From Arthrobacter sp. ISL-95 (GTDB lineage Bacteria > Actinomycetota > Actinomycetes > Actinomycetales > Micrococcaceae): DNA of 64,000 nt. Within the stretch, counting starts at the first letter, position 1, and each line of letters opens with the position of its first letter. Position numbers and translations under genes: made by a program. The stretch covers positions 1 through 64,000 of the forward strand of contig NZ_JAGGPR010000023.1 in NCBI RefSeq assembly GCF_018613695.1. Direction: 5' to 3'. This document shows, one piece after another, positions 51,969 through 60,244 of the stretch. The notes below the pieces were generated by a model. It was not told the DNA's origin, did no database searches, and was given only the letters and a program-made list of their open reading frames with translations.

Positions 51969-52255
51969 GCGTCTATTCTTCCTGATAACGGGTGAGAGAC
52001 CGGCCACGGGCCAGCCTCCCCTGATCGGCTCGGCGGCGGCCTGGACCAGGGTCAGCTTGATGTAACCGTACCGGTCCTGGCCGGATGCTGTTCCCGGTGC
52101 CCGCAGGATGAGTGCGTCGTCGATAGTGACGATGATAGGTTTGCGGCGTTCTCCCTGTGGCGGTGAGGGTGGTGGCGCTTTCGGTCATCCAGGTGTGGGC
52201 ACCTTGCGCTCCACCTCGGCCCGCTTGCATCGATCTTTTTCCGCTGAATGGCAGG

Positions 52256-52843
52256 CTATTTCCGAGTCATGGTGACGCTGGCGTTGTGGCGACCATCGGA
52301 GCTTTCACCGACGCAAATCTCGGTCATGCTGTTGCTGTCGCGGTTCGCCATGCAGGTTCCGCCACCATATCCTTCGGCTTTGAACTCATCGATGTTCTTA
52401 CCAAGGCGTGAGGCAATCTCGTTAACGGGTACCTCATGGTCAATGGCCCACGCAACTTCCAGCCTGAGGCAGTGGCTGTCAATGGAAACGCAGCCGGGGT
52501 CAACCTTCCGCTCAAATCGATGAGTTTCAGTCCAACCCTCCCCCCGTACGTTGTCAGCTGCAGCCCTCATGGCCGCAGCCTTCTCAGCCTGGCTTCCGCC
52601 GCCTCCGTTGATCCCGTTCACCAAGGCGGAGCAACCGTCGAACAGGAGTATTCCGCAGATCGTCAGGGAAAGAGCGATAATGCCGAGAACCCATCCCGTC
52701 TTGCTTTTCCTGGGTGGAAGCGGAGCCCACTGCTGGGGCTGGCCGTACTGGGGAAACCGCTGAGGACTTTGTGCAAAGTACTGCTGGGGCGGATAGGGAG
52801 GCCTATTTGGGTGCCCCGGTCCCTCAGGTCTCTGCGGCTCCAT
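52256..52843 (-). CDS. Pro/Gln-rich single-span membrane protein, 195 aa
   Basis: A cytoplasmic-type Pro/Gln-rich N-terminus (residues 1-45, PPYPPQQYFAQSPQRFPQYG) precedes one membrane helix at about 50-72 (TGWVLGIIALSLTICGILLF). The external part holds six cysteines (for example DPGCVSIDSHCLRLEVAWAI and GGGTCMANRDSNSMTEICVG) that could form disulfides. Middle segment PVNEIASRLGKNIDEFKAEG resembles a small LtfC/DUF732-like helical region, weakly. Extracellular role likely, nature unknown. Confidence 0.65.
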   Translation of the reverse strand: MEPQRPEGPGHPNRPPYPPQQYFAQSPQRFPQYGQPQQWAPLPPRKSKTGWVLGIIALSLTICGILLFDGCSALVNGINGGGGSQAEKAAAMRAAADNVRGEGWTETHRFERKVDPGCVSIDSHCLRLEVAWAIDHEVPVNEIASRLGKNIDEFKAEGYGGGTCMANRDSNSMTEICVGESSDGRHNASVTMTRK

Positions 52844-52963
52844 ACCGCTACCCCCATATTCTCTTACCCGGACTTTTGTAAGGATGATGATGCGTTTCCT
52901 TCCGAGACGATCATGTCATGTCAAACCTGCCACCCCCTGAGCAGGGTCGCCGTAACGACCTCG

Positions 52964-53047
52964 TGGAGACCAGCGGATTCGAACGACTGACCGAGGATGA
53001 TTGAAGGGCGCCGTCCATCCCCCGCTCTGCTTCTGAGCTACGTCCCC
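52964..53047 (-). tRNA. tRNA-like sequence with enlarged anticodon loop, probably degenerate
   Basis: Read on the minus strand from 53047: GGGGACG acceptor half, TA, D-arm GCTC-AGAAGCA-GAGC, anticodon stem GGGGA/TCCTC, variable GGTC, T-arm around TTCGAAT and 3' half GGTCTCC-A. The acceptor has one mismatch (G7) and the T-stem one (C-C). The anticodon loop is 20 bases (TGGACGGCGCCCTTCAATCA) instead of 7, so no anticodon can be assigned. Removing 13 bases would give a normal 71-base tRNA body. CCA is not encoded. The rest of 52844-53192 shows no gene. Confidence 0.4.
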
Positions 53048-53192
53048 GGGTTCGGTGTCGGGCGCCGAACGGGCCCCCATCACCGCATCGTCCGCTTTGA
53101 CGACCCGGATGGACAACTGGGCTTGCTTGCTTCACACGAATCACCACAGCAGAGCCCTTGTCGGCGTTAGCATCCCGGTCGTCCCAGTGGGC

Positions 53193-54245
53193 CTAGCCGG
53201 GGTTGGGCTGTCCATCCTCGGGTTCGGCCCATTCGAGCGCTGCTACAAGGTGGCCTTCGTTGGGCAGCGCTTGCTGTTCGGCCGCGGGGAGTTTGTCGTA
53301 GGTGTAGGCTGCAACGGCCATGGGTGACGTGGAGCGGCCTAGGCTGTATCTGACGCTTCGGTCGTTCTTGGTGCCGCAGATCAGGATGCCGATGGTTTCG
53401 TTGTGGTGCTTCCGGCGAAGCACGTCATCGACGAGAGCCACGTAGAAGTTAAGTTTGCCGGCGTACTCGGGCTGGAACTTTCCTGTTTTTAGTTCGATAA
53501 CCACGTACCGGTTCTGGTCCATGTGGAAGAACAGCATGTCGACGTAGTAGTCGTCGCCGTCGACATCGAAGTGAACTTGCCGGCCGACGAACGAAAACCC
53601 TGGTCCCAGCTCCCTGAGGGTTTCGGTGATCCGGCTGGTCAATGCCAATTCCAGGTCCCGTTCGGCGACTTCCCCTGAGAGACCCAGAAATTCGAAGTTG
53701 TAGGGGTCCTTGGCGACCTGCTGGGCCAGCTCGGAATCTGGTCCAACAAGCCGTTGGACAAAGTTCGACGGTGCCGCGCCGGTCCTTTCCAGGGTTCGGT
53801 TCATGATCATGTTCAGCAGGACGTTGCGGGACCATCCGTGTTCAACTGCGGCGCCGGCGTACCAATCTCTATACTGGCGAGTGTCGGCCTTGTCCAGAAG
53901 AACGGTGACATGCCCCCACGGCAATTGTGCAACGGCTTGTTGCACAATTGGGTCCGGCCATGCGGCGGCAAATGCCCGCATGTAAAAGAGGTTCCGCCGA
54001 GACAGGCCCTTCATCTCGGGGAACTCTGCCCTGAGGTCCTCGGCCAGACGTCCCATGACTCCACTCCCCCACTGCTCGACCTGCTGGCGCTCCAACACTG
54101 TCTTGCCGATTGACCAATACAATTCGATCAGTTGCGTGTTGACGGTTCGAAGGGCGGTCAGACGCGCGGACCGGACCCGGTCCTTGAGCGCGGCCAAAAG
54201 ATCGGTGTAGTCCGCGGGCAGGGCCAGGGCGCGTGCATCAGTCAT
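53193..54245 (-). CDS. YhcG-family PDDEXK nuclease-like protein (DUF1016)
   Basis: 350 aa from ATG 54245 (GGTGGAG site); ATG 54317 would add 24 unlikely residues. The N-terminal DUF1016 domain reads TVNTQLIELYWSIGKTVLER, then FSEMKGLS-type EFPEMKGLSRRNLFYMRAFA. The middle has LPWGHVTVLLDKADTRQYRD. The C-terminal PDDEXK core has DGDDYYVDMLFFHMDQNRYV and VIELKTGKFQPEYAGKLNFY, with Asp, Glu and Lys in place. These are predicted nucleases of uncertain role, with DNA repair, transfer or defence suggested. All catalytic positions appear present. Confidence 0.85.
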   Translation of the reverse strand: MTDARALALPADYTDLLAALKDRVRSARLTALRTVNTQLIELYWSIGKTVLERQQVEQWGSGVMGRLAEDLRAEFPEMKGLSRRNLFYMRAFAAAWPDPIVQQAVAQLPWGHVTVLLDKADTRQYRDWYAGAAVEHGWSRNVLLNMIMNRTLERTGAAPSNFVQRLVGPDSELAQQVAKDPYNFEFLGLSGEVAERDLELALTSRITETLRELGPGFSFVGRQVHFDVDGDDYYVDMLFFHMDQNRYVVIELKTGKFQPEYAGKLNFYVALVDDVLRRKHHNETIGILICGTKNDRSVRYSLGRSTSPMAVAAYTYDKLPAAEQQALPNEGHLVAALEWAEPEDGQPNPG

Positions 54246-54287
54246 GAACTCCACCCTAGTAGGCTGCCACTGGCGCTCAGGATTCAT

Positions 54288-54310
54288 TTGTCCAGACAGC
54301 GTCTGGACAA
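54288..54310. repeat. 23-bp palindrome between divergent YhcG and DUF4193 genes
   Basis: TTGTCCAGAC - AGC - GTCTGGACAA is an exact 10-3-10 inverted repeat. It sits 42 bases before the YhcG start and about 150 before the DUF4193 start. A related TTGTCC half-site occurs near 54384. It could be an operator or a recombinase site. Confidence 0.7.
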
Positions 54311-54461
54311 TCGACATCTCCGGGAGGAGACATGCGACTCCCCTCGGGGCAATCTTCTCCCACTACGTCTCTCTCCAGACCATTTGTCCGTGGGAACAAT
54401 TACGCGGTGGTGCGCGTTGCATGGAGGCCAGAATCGAACACGAGAAATGAGAATCACTTAG

Positions 54462-54764
54462 GTGGCAACTGATTACGATGATCTCCGCTCCGACGTCAAG
54501 GAATCGCAGGACCGCTCGCTGGAGGCACTGAAGTCTGCCAACGCGCCTGATGCCCGCAGCGTGGTCACTGAATTGAACGAGGCCGATGCCCTCGATGAGG
54601 GCCTAACACCCGGAGGAGAAATTGTCTCCGAAGAACTCATCGTTCAGGTCATCCCTCAGGCAGAGGACGAGTTCACCTGTTACTCCTGCTTCCTGGTCCG
54701 ACACCAGTCCCAACTTGCCCGTGAAACCAATGGCCACTCATACTGCATCGAATGCGAAGGCTAA
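54462..54764 (+). CDS. DUF4193 family protein, zinc-ribbon-like
   Basis: 100 aa. An acidic N-terminus (ATDYDDLRSDVKESQDRSLE) is followed by a C-terminal ribbon with C73-x2-C76 and C95-x2-C98 (DEFTCYSCFLVRHQSQLARE). This is the pattern of DUF4193, a small family conserved on actinobacterial chromosomes. A plasmid-borne copy is uncommon and may replace or titrate the host protein. GTG start with weak AGGTGG context. Function of the family is unknown; binding to RNA polymerase or nucleic acid is a guess from the ribbon. Confidence 0.85.
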   Translation: MATDYDDLRSDVKESQDRSLEALKSANAPDARSVVTELNEADALDEGLTPGGEIVSEELIVQVIPQAEDEFTCYSCFLVRHQSQLARETNGHSYCIECEG

Positions 54765-54922
54765 AGCCGCTGTACGGCGACGAATGGAACGGCATCGCAG
54801 AATCGCTCCGGGAGCCGCCAGATCTCGGGCGTTGGGGTTGCGCAACGGAGTCCTGCCCGGCCGCGTAGTCTGTCGGCCTCTGTACTAGCACTATCGGTGT
54901 CCCCCTTGGTTTGGTAATCCTG

Positions 54923-55303
54923 TCATGGTGCCCAGCCGTCAGGGATAGCTTCCGTAACCAAGCGCGGCGTGTACATGACCTGGCGGTCGAAGAATCGGTG
55001 CCCGTCCCGGCACAGCTCGAACGGCCCCGTGGCTGAGAAGAGCGTCTTTGAGTGAGCGTCCCAGTGGTACACGAACCAGCCGGAGAGCGTGTTTTCGTCC
55101 TCGGCCCGTACGTACTCCTCATACAGCGCGCGGAGCCTTGTGACGGCTTCGGGGTGGTTCCACCACTGCGGGCACCAGTACCGGGTGTTCTCGTCGTCGG
55201 TGACGGCCTCGATGTCGTGGATGAACGCCTCAACCCAGTCCACGAAGTTATCGATCAACTCCTGCTCGCTCAGCTCCGGGGATTCACCAGCTGCTTCGCT
55301 CAT
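54923..55303 (-). CDS. DUF4913 domain protein
   Basis: 126 aa. Signature segments are DNFVDWVEAFIHDIEAV, RYWCPQWWNHPEAVTRLRAL, GWFVYHWDAHSKTLFSATGP and FELCRDGHRF, matching DUF4913. The family is found mainly on actinobacterial mobile elements near transfer genes. It is the last gene of the leftward transfer operon, and its ATG overlaps the coupling-protein stop by 4 bases. Soluble and acidic. Role in conjugation is likely from context, mechanism unknown. Confidence 0.8.
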   Translation of the reverse strand: MSEAAGESPELSEQELIDNFVDWVEAFIHDIEAVTDDENTRYWCPQWWNHPEAVTRLRALYEEYVRAEDENTLSGWFVYHWDAHSKTLFSATGPFELCRDGHRFFDRQVMYTPRLVTEAIPDGWAP

Positions 55304-57024
55304 GCGGCGACCTGCTTTTCAGGAACGGGATCCGTGGCCGGCTGGGGTTCGCCCTTGGCCATGGCGGCCGCGGCCGCCATGCCGGCCTCAATGGTTTTGC
55401 TCAGTTCCTTGTTCTTGTGCCATGGGGTGAGCCGCAACAAGGTGGCCGGGGCGACGCTGCTGCTGAGGATCCCGGAGAACTTTGGCAGGTCAGCGAAGTC
55501 CTGCACGCTGACTTTGGGCAGACGCTCCTTCCTGTCGGAGCCTTGCTCCTTGCGTTGGTAGGTGCCGATGGCCTTGGACAGGCCTTCGGTCCAGTCGGTT
55601 TCCTCGTTGCTGCCCACGAACCGGGTACCGGACATTTGCCACAGTGTCTGCATGCCTTTGCTGCCCCATTCGCCGCAGCCCTGGGACCAGCCCTGCAGGT
55701 AAAGGGTGAAGCAGAGGCCGCGGGAGCCGTAGTGGCTGAAATCCTGGGGCAGCGTAGGCCAGGGGACGATGTTGGCCACTTCGTCCAGCTCGCCGACCAA
55801 GGGGATGGTCAATCGTGCTTCTCCAGGGGTTTTGCGGACGGCGGCGTTGCAGATGGCTTTGATCATCGCCGTGAGAACGGCACCGGCACCGCCGGGGCCA
55901 CGCTCGGACAGGAGGATCATGGTCTGACGTCCCTCCATGAACTTGGCTGCGTCGAAGTTCCTGATCCCCGGCGTGGGAGTGGTCCACGCCAGAATTGCGT
56001 CGTGCACCAGGTCGCGGCACATGCGCTGCGTGGTGGCCACCAAAGATCCGCGTGTACGGTCAGGCCACTTGTCGAAGCCCCTCATCTCCGAAGCAGGGCG
56101 AGGGTATTGGTCGGCAAGAATGTTGCAGACTTTCTCGAACGAGCCTTTGGAGATCCATTCGTGGACATCTCCCAGGGCCTTCCCGGTCAGGGCCGCTGCC
56201 AGCAGCGTCCACGCCAGGCAAGACTCCCCTGAGGGGCCGAACTGGGCGTCCTCGGCCGCTTCGCTCTCGCTACGTGGATTGTTCTTCAACGAAGCTGTGA
56301 TGATCCACGAAGCCAAACGCATGGCATCCTCGGTGCCCTTCACTTCCCGCAGCGGGCTGAAAATGAAGTCCGGCTTGTCGGACTGTCGGTAAATCTTGCC
56401 GGTATCCCAACACCACACCGTTCCCAGCTGGTGGCGGGCAGCGATCACCTGAGCTACGCCGTCAACCTTATTCGACGTCATCAATGCCGCGCCGGGAGCC
56501 GCTGCCAGACGAGGAACCACCAAACAGGACGTCTTACCGGATCCAGGGCCCATGATGCACACACCCAGATCCCGCCAGCCCTGATACAGAACGGCAGATT
56601 TCCCGGCAGCCGTCTGGCCCAGCACTTGTCCAGGAGCTAAATCCACGGCTTTCGGGTGCAGCTGCTTGGCGTCCTTCTTCCGCTCTTTCTCCATCAAGGG
56701 GGCGAGCTTGGCGCCGGTTGCGAGTCGGCCGCCCAGCTCACGCTGCGCTGCACTGCCCGCGCCGCCACGGCCGGCAACGAGTAATGCCGCACCAAAGAGG
56801 GCACCGATTGCCAAGACGATGGCGATCCATGTCGCCGCTCCTGGCCAGGCGAAGGTTCCCTCCTTGAACCGGGCCACCAACTCGGAGAAATTGGTCCACG
56901 GCATCCCTGTCGGTGTCAGGAACTCACCGAGGAAAGCCGAGACCCAGGCGATAGCCACCAGGCCGACAACGACGCCGGCAAGGCCCAGCTTCATCAATGT
57001 GTCTGTTGACGTTTGCTTGCTCAT
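55300..57024 (-). CDS. Type IV coupling protein (VirD4/TraG family)
   Basis: 574 aa from ATG 57024, which overlaps the previous stop (ATGA). Two N-terminal membrane helices (about 12-36 and 65-86) anchor it. The cytosolic ATPase has Walker A IMGPGSGKTSCLVVPRL (about 157-173) and a Walker-B-type segment TIPLVGELDEVANIVPWPTL. The TraG-type SRGLCFTLYLQGWSQGCGEW lies after it. It brings the relaxase-DNA complex to the secretion channel. It belongs with the relaxase at 6.0-10.4 kb. Confidence 0.9.
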   Translation of the reverse strand: MSKQTSTDTLMKLGLAGVVVGLVAIAWVSAFLGEFLTPTGMPWTNFSELVARFKEGTFAWPGAATWIAIVLAIGALFGAALLVAGRGGAGSAAQRELGGRLATGAKLAPLMEKERKKDAKQLHPKAVDLAPGQVLGQTAAGKSAVLYQGWRDLGVCIMGPGSGKTSCLVVPRLAAAPGAALMTSNKVDGVAQVIAARHQLGTVWCWDTGKIYRQSDKPDFIFSPLREVKGTEDAMRLASWIITASLKNNPRSESEAAEDAQFGPSGESCLAWTLLAAALTGKALGDVHEWISKGSFEKVCNILADQYPRPASEMRGFDKWPDRTRGSLVATTQRMCRDLVHDAILAWTTPTPGIRNFDAAKFMEGRQTMILLSERGPGGAGAVLTAMIKAICNAAVRKTPGEARLTIPLVGELDEVANIVPWPTLPQDFSHYGSRGLCFTLYLQGWSQGCGEWGSKGMQTLWQMSGTRFVGSNEETDWTEGLSKAIGTYQRKEQGSDRKERLPKVSVQDFADLPKFSGILSSSVAPATLLRLTPWHKNKELSKTIEAGMAAAAAMAKGEPQPATDPVPEKQVAA

Positions 57025-58661
57025 GCCGGAACAACCTCCGTGGCTTCGTCGGTAATGGATTCTTCGGTGAACGCGATCGTGGAGGTGGACTTCATGGCAC
57101 CGTCCGTGTCGGTCAGCTCCACTTCCAGCGGACTCCGGACGTGGATGGCTTCGAAGGGATCGTATTGGTCGATCTTGAACAGGCACGTGCCCTTGACCAG
57201 CTTCGTGATCACCTCGGCCGTCCCCACGGGGAGGGTGAACATCTCTTCACAAGCCAACGCATCGGCGCTCTTTTGCTGCTTGTACAACAGGACCGTGCCG
57301 CATTCTTTGAGCATGGAAATCGCCGGGCTGTCTGCCGGGATGTCGGAGATGTGGTGGAACGCGAACTGGCATGACAGGGACAGGGCGCGGGAGAGTTTGG
57401 TGTTGCGGCGGGTCACCGTGGCCACCGACCCCTGGACGGTGTGCCAGGCCTCTTCAATCAGCAGGACCGTGGGGACGGCCTCTTCCTGACGGTAGAGGGT
57501 GTTGGCCAACCAGGTGTTGATGATCGTCATGACGATCGGCAGCGCCGGGCCGTCCTCCGGGAGCAGCGACACGTCGAACACCGTCAGGCCGGCGTTGAGT
57601 TGGATGTCCGGGCTGGTTTCCCCGTCGATCAGACCGGCCAGGTCGTCCTCGATCATGCGTTCAAGCTCGAAGGCCGGGTCCTGCCCCCATTCGCGCAGCT
57701 CTTCCACTGTCAGGCTCGTGGCCTTCGCGGCGTCTTCATTGGGCGCGTACAGGGCTTTGAGGACGTGCCCGATGTGCGCGACTTCGCCGGCCTTCTTAGC
57801 ATCCGTCAGGGCCTGACGGTGTGCCATGCGGACCGCTTTGCCTTCCTTGGGCGTCATGGGCCGGCGGAGGGCTTCTTCCATGACGGCACGGACCAGCATC
57901 GACTGGCCGGCCGGGGTGCGGAACGCTTCGGCGCTGTCGTGGGTTTCCTCGTTCAGGCGCGCGGCGATGCGGGGATCGAGGATGTTGATCCGGGATCCGC
58001 CACCACCGATGCTGAACCGGACCGGAGCGACACCGAGCTTCCGTGCCAACGGGGTGTACTCGCCGCCGCCGACGTCCTTCTGGTACTTCTTATCGATCAC
58101 CACGACGCGGCGGCCGAGGATCAGTTGGCGCAGCACGCCCCAGGTTTTCATGGCCGAAGATTTCCCTTGGCCGAGGTCCCCGATGTAGCAGACGTTCGGG
58201 GATTCGAGGGTGTTACCGTAGGCGGTGAACGGGTCGTGGACGATCATCCACCCGGACCCGGCATCGACGCCGAACACGAGGCCGCGGTGCGAGGTCGGCG
58301 GGGAAGCGATGGCCATGTGGGAGAACTCCATCTGCCGAGTCGAAGAGGCAAGGCCCGGAGCTGCCGGGTCATAGAATCCTAGTTTCGACGCGAAAGCCCA
58401 CTTCCGTTCGTGGTGCCAGCGTGTCTTGGCGTTCGCTTTGGCCTCGAGGAGCTCACGGTCCTTGGCTTCTTTCTTCTCAGCCTTCTTCACCTCACGCTTG
58501 CTCAGCGGCTTCTTGTGCCGCAAACCTTCGGCCGTGGTATCGGCTGCTGCTGTTTCCAGTTCCAGTTTCCCGGCGCGGGCTTGGGCTCTGAGTGTCCGCT
58601 TGGATTTGCTGGCAAGAGCCCAAGGCAGGCTGAAACGCTTGACATCGTTCGTGGTGCTCAT
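57021..58661 (-). CDS. VirB4/TraC-type conjugation ATPase
   Basis: 546 aa. A charged N-terminal region (residues 25-85) precedes the ATPase core. Walker A is GDLGQGKSSAMKTWG (161-175, Lys167), followed by VVVIDKKYQKDVGGGEYTPL. Walker B reads VPTVLLIEEAWHTVQGSVAT. LSRALSLSCQFAFHHISDIP is typical of the VirB4 C-terminal motor. It lacks the VirB4 N-terminal domain, which appears to be encoded by the upstream SCO6880 gene, so VirB4 is split in this system. It overlaps both neighbours by 4 bases. Confidence 0.88.
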   Translation of the reverse strand: MSTTNDVKRFSLPWALASKSKRTLRAQARAGKLELETAAADTTAEGLRHKKPLSKREVKKAEKKEAKDRELLEAKANAKTRWHHERKWAFASKLGFYDPAAPGLASSTRQMEFSHMAIASPPTSHRGLVFGVDAGSGWMIVHDPFTAYGNTLESPNVCYIGDLGQGKSSAMKTWGVLRQLILGRRVVVIDKKYQKDVGGGEYTPLARKLGVAPVRFSIGGGGSRINILDPRIAARLNEETHDSAEAFRTPAGQSMLVRAVMEEALRRPMTPKEGKAVRMAHRQALTDAKKAGEVAHIGHVLKALYAPNEDAAKATSLTVEELREWGQDPAFELERMIEDDLAGLIDGETSPDIQLNAGLTVFDVSLLPEDGPALPIVMTIINTWLANTLYRQEEAVPTVLLIEEAWHTVQGSVATVTRRNTKLSRALSLSCQFAFHHISDIPADSPAISMLKECGTVLLYKQQKSADALACEEMFTLPVGTAEVITKLVKGTCLFKIDQYDPFEAIHVRSPLEVELTDTDGAMKSTSTIAFTEESITDEATEVVPA

Positions 58662-60220
58662 CGGATTCCCCTCGTGAACGGCATGGTGGTGATCAGGGCA
58701 AGATCGTTGCGTTGGTCCAACCAGTCAATGAATTCGATACCGGCATCGGAAGCAGCGGCCTCAACAACGTCGGTGGTGGACAGGATCTCGTTCGCATCCT
58801 CCACGGCGAACGAGATATACAGACCGTAGGCCGCGCCGTGGTGCCCGGAGCCGGGCTTCAGATCACGGAGGCGTTGGTGGGAGGCACCCATCAATACTTC
58901 TTCGGTGCCATCGGTCACGACACCGGACTTGCTGACCTTATTGCTCGTAGCCCTGTCCATGGCGGCATCCGAGCGGGCTTTGGACCGGGCACTGCGGGCA
59001 TCCTCAAGTTCCATGACCATGGACACCGAATGCACCACTGCCGGTTGGATACCGCTGATGATCGCTTCCAGCGCTTCTACCGGTACGGGAGCCGGGCTGA
59101 ACGCCGAGGCCGGCACGTAACCGGTACGGATATGCCAGTGGTCATTGACCACCAGGGAGATGGGAGAGGATGCGCCGTCCAGGTGCTGCCAGCAGTCCAT
59201 CAAGTCGGCGCCGTCGTAGTCGTCGATATCGAAGTCAGGGTCCTGCAGGTGACGCAGGAGCGCGGCCATGGCCTGCGGGCCAAGAGGCCGGGAATTGGTG
59301 ATCGAACCCATCATCGAGGCCTGGGCCATGGCGGAGCGGATTTCCTGATAGATCGCCTGACCGATGCCTTCATCCCCTGACCCGTACGCTTCGGCGCGGC
59401 GGAAGAGGGCAGCGGAGCTGGGGATCCGGAACGTCTCATAGGTGCGGTGCTGTTCGGAACGGGAACGCGTCGTCCCGCACAGGTCACCGTAGGACTCCAG
59501 CAGGATCCGCGGGACGTTCTGCGCGACCCGGTTCTTAACCCAGATCAAATGGTCGGCCGAGTCCATCGGCACCGCACGCGCCAGCGTCTGGACATGGGTC
59601 ACCAGTGATTGACGCCGGGCCAAACGGGCGAGGTACTGGCCACGGGCGACGTGACCGGATTCCTTCCGGTACTCCTCCCGGATCCCCGAGGAAGACCCCA
59701 TAACTTCCATCGTGGCCGTGTAGTAGGACTTCTTGACCTTGCCCTGATGCCGGAAGATGACCAGCGGTCCTTCCGGGGTGTCGATGGCGAAGTGCCGGAC
59801 CGTGCCCACCATCAACGGCGCGTTGTCCTTGTGCCGGACGGGGACTTCGATCATGCCCTTCTCATCGGCACGCCCCCGGTCCTTCTTCCCGGCCTTGACC
59901 ATCCGCGTCTGCGGACGGGCCTTCACCGGAACATGGACCAAGGACTTGTTCTTGGCGCGGACCTTCTTGTGCCGGAGCTCCACGAAAATGGCACCCAGGG
60001 AGCGGTGGCCGGAGAGCTTGTTGGGTGTGGTCAGGATGACCCCAGCCAGGACCAGCACAGCTGCGATGATCAAGGCGACGATCTGACTGCCGCCGGCCAG
60101 GACGATCACCAGCGCGGCCCCGACGGAGACGGACAGGCCGATCCATTCCGGTGCGGTCCGGTTTCCGCCGAACAGGCCACGGCTCTGGACCTCACCGCCG
60201 ACAACAACCATTCTTCCCAT
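58658..60220 (-). CDS. SCO6880-family T4SS protein (VirB3/VirB4 N-terminal-like)
   Basis: 520 aa. Two membrane helices near the N-terminus (about 25-42 and 46-64, EWIGLSVSVGAALVIVLAGG) are followed by LRHKKVRAKNKSLVHVPV and a large cytosolic domain. YYTATMEVMGSSSGIREEYR and VSMVMELEDARSARSKARSD match the SCO6880 family. That family resembles PrgI/VirB3 fused to the VirB4 N-terminal domain. No Walker motifs. It should dock the ATPase of the next gene to the channel at the membrane. Confidence 0.85.
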   Translation of the reverse strand: MGRMVVVGGEVQSRGLFGGNRTAPEWIGLSVSVGAALVIVLAGGSQIVALIIAAVLVLAGVILTTPNKLSGHRSLGAIFVELRHKKVRAKNKSLVHVPVKARPQTRMVKAGKKDRGRADEKGMIEVPVRHKDNAPLMVGTVRHFAIDTPEGPLVIFRHQGKVKKSYYTATMEVMGSSSGIREEYRKESGHVARGQYLARLARRQSLVTHVQTLARAVPMDSADHLIWVKNRVAQNVPRILLESYGDLCGTTRSRSEQHRTYETFRIPSSAALFRRAEAYGSGDEGIGQAIYQEIRSAMAQASMMGSITNSRPLGPQAMAALLRHLQDPDFDIDDYDGADLMDCWQHLDGASSPISLVVNDHWHIRTGYVPASAFSPAPVPVEALEAIISGIQPAVVHSVSMVMELEDARSARSKARSDAAMDRATSNKVSKSGVVTDGTEEVLMGASHQRLRDLKPGSGHHGAAYGLYISFAVEDANEILSTTDVVEAAASDAGIEFIDWLDQRNDLALITTMPFTRGIR

Positions 60221-60244
60221 GACTACCTACTCCTTGTACTTCTC

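Noticed and set aside
52911..53147. Short minus-strand frames over the tRNA-like sequence
   Set aside because: The peptides (for example RSVVRIRWSPR) are the usual translation shadows of tRNA sequence.
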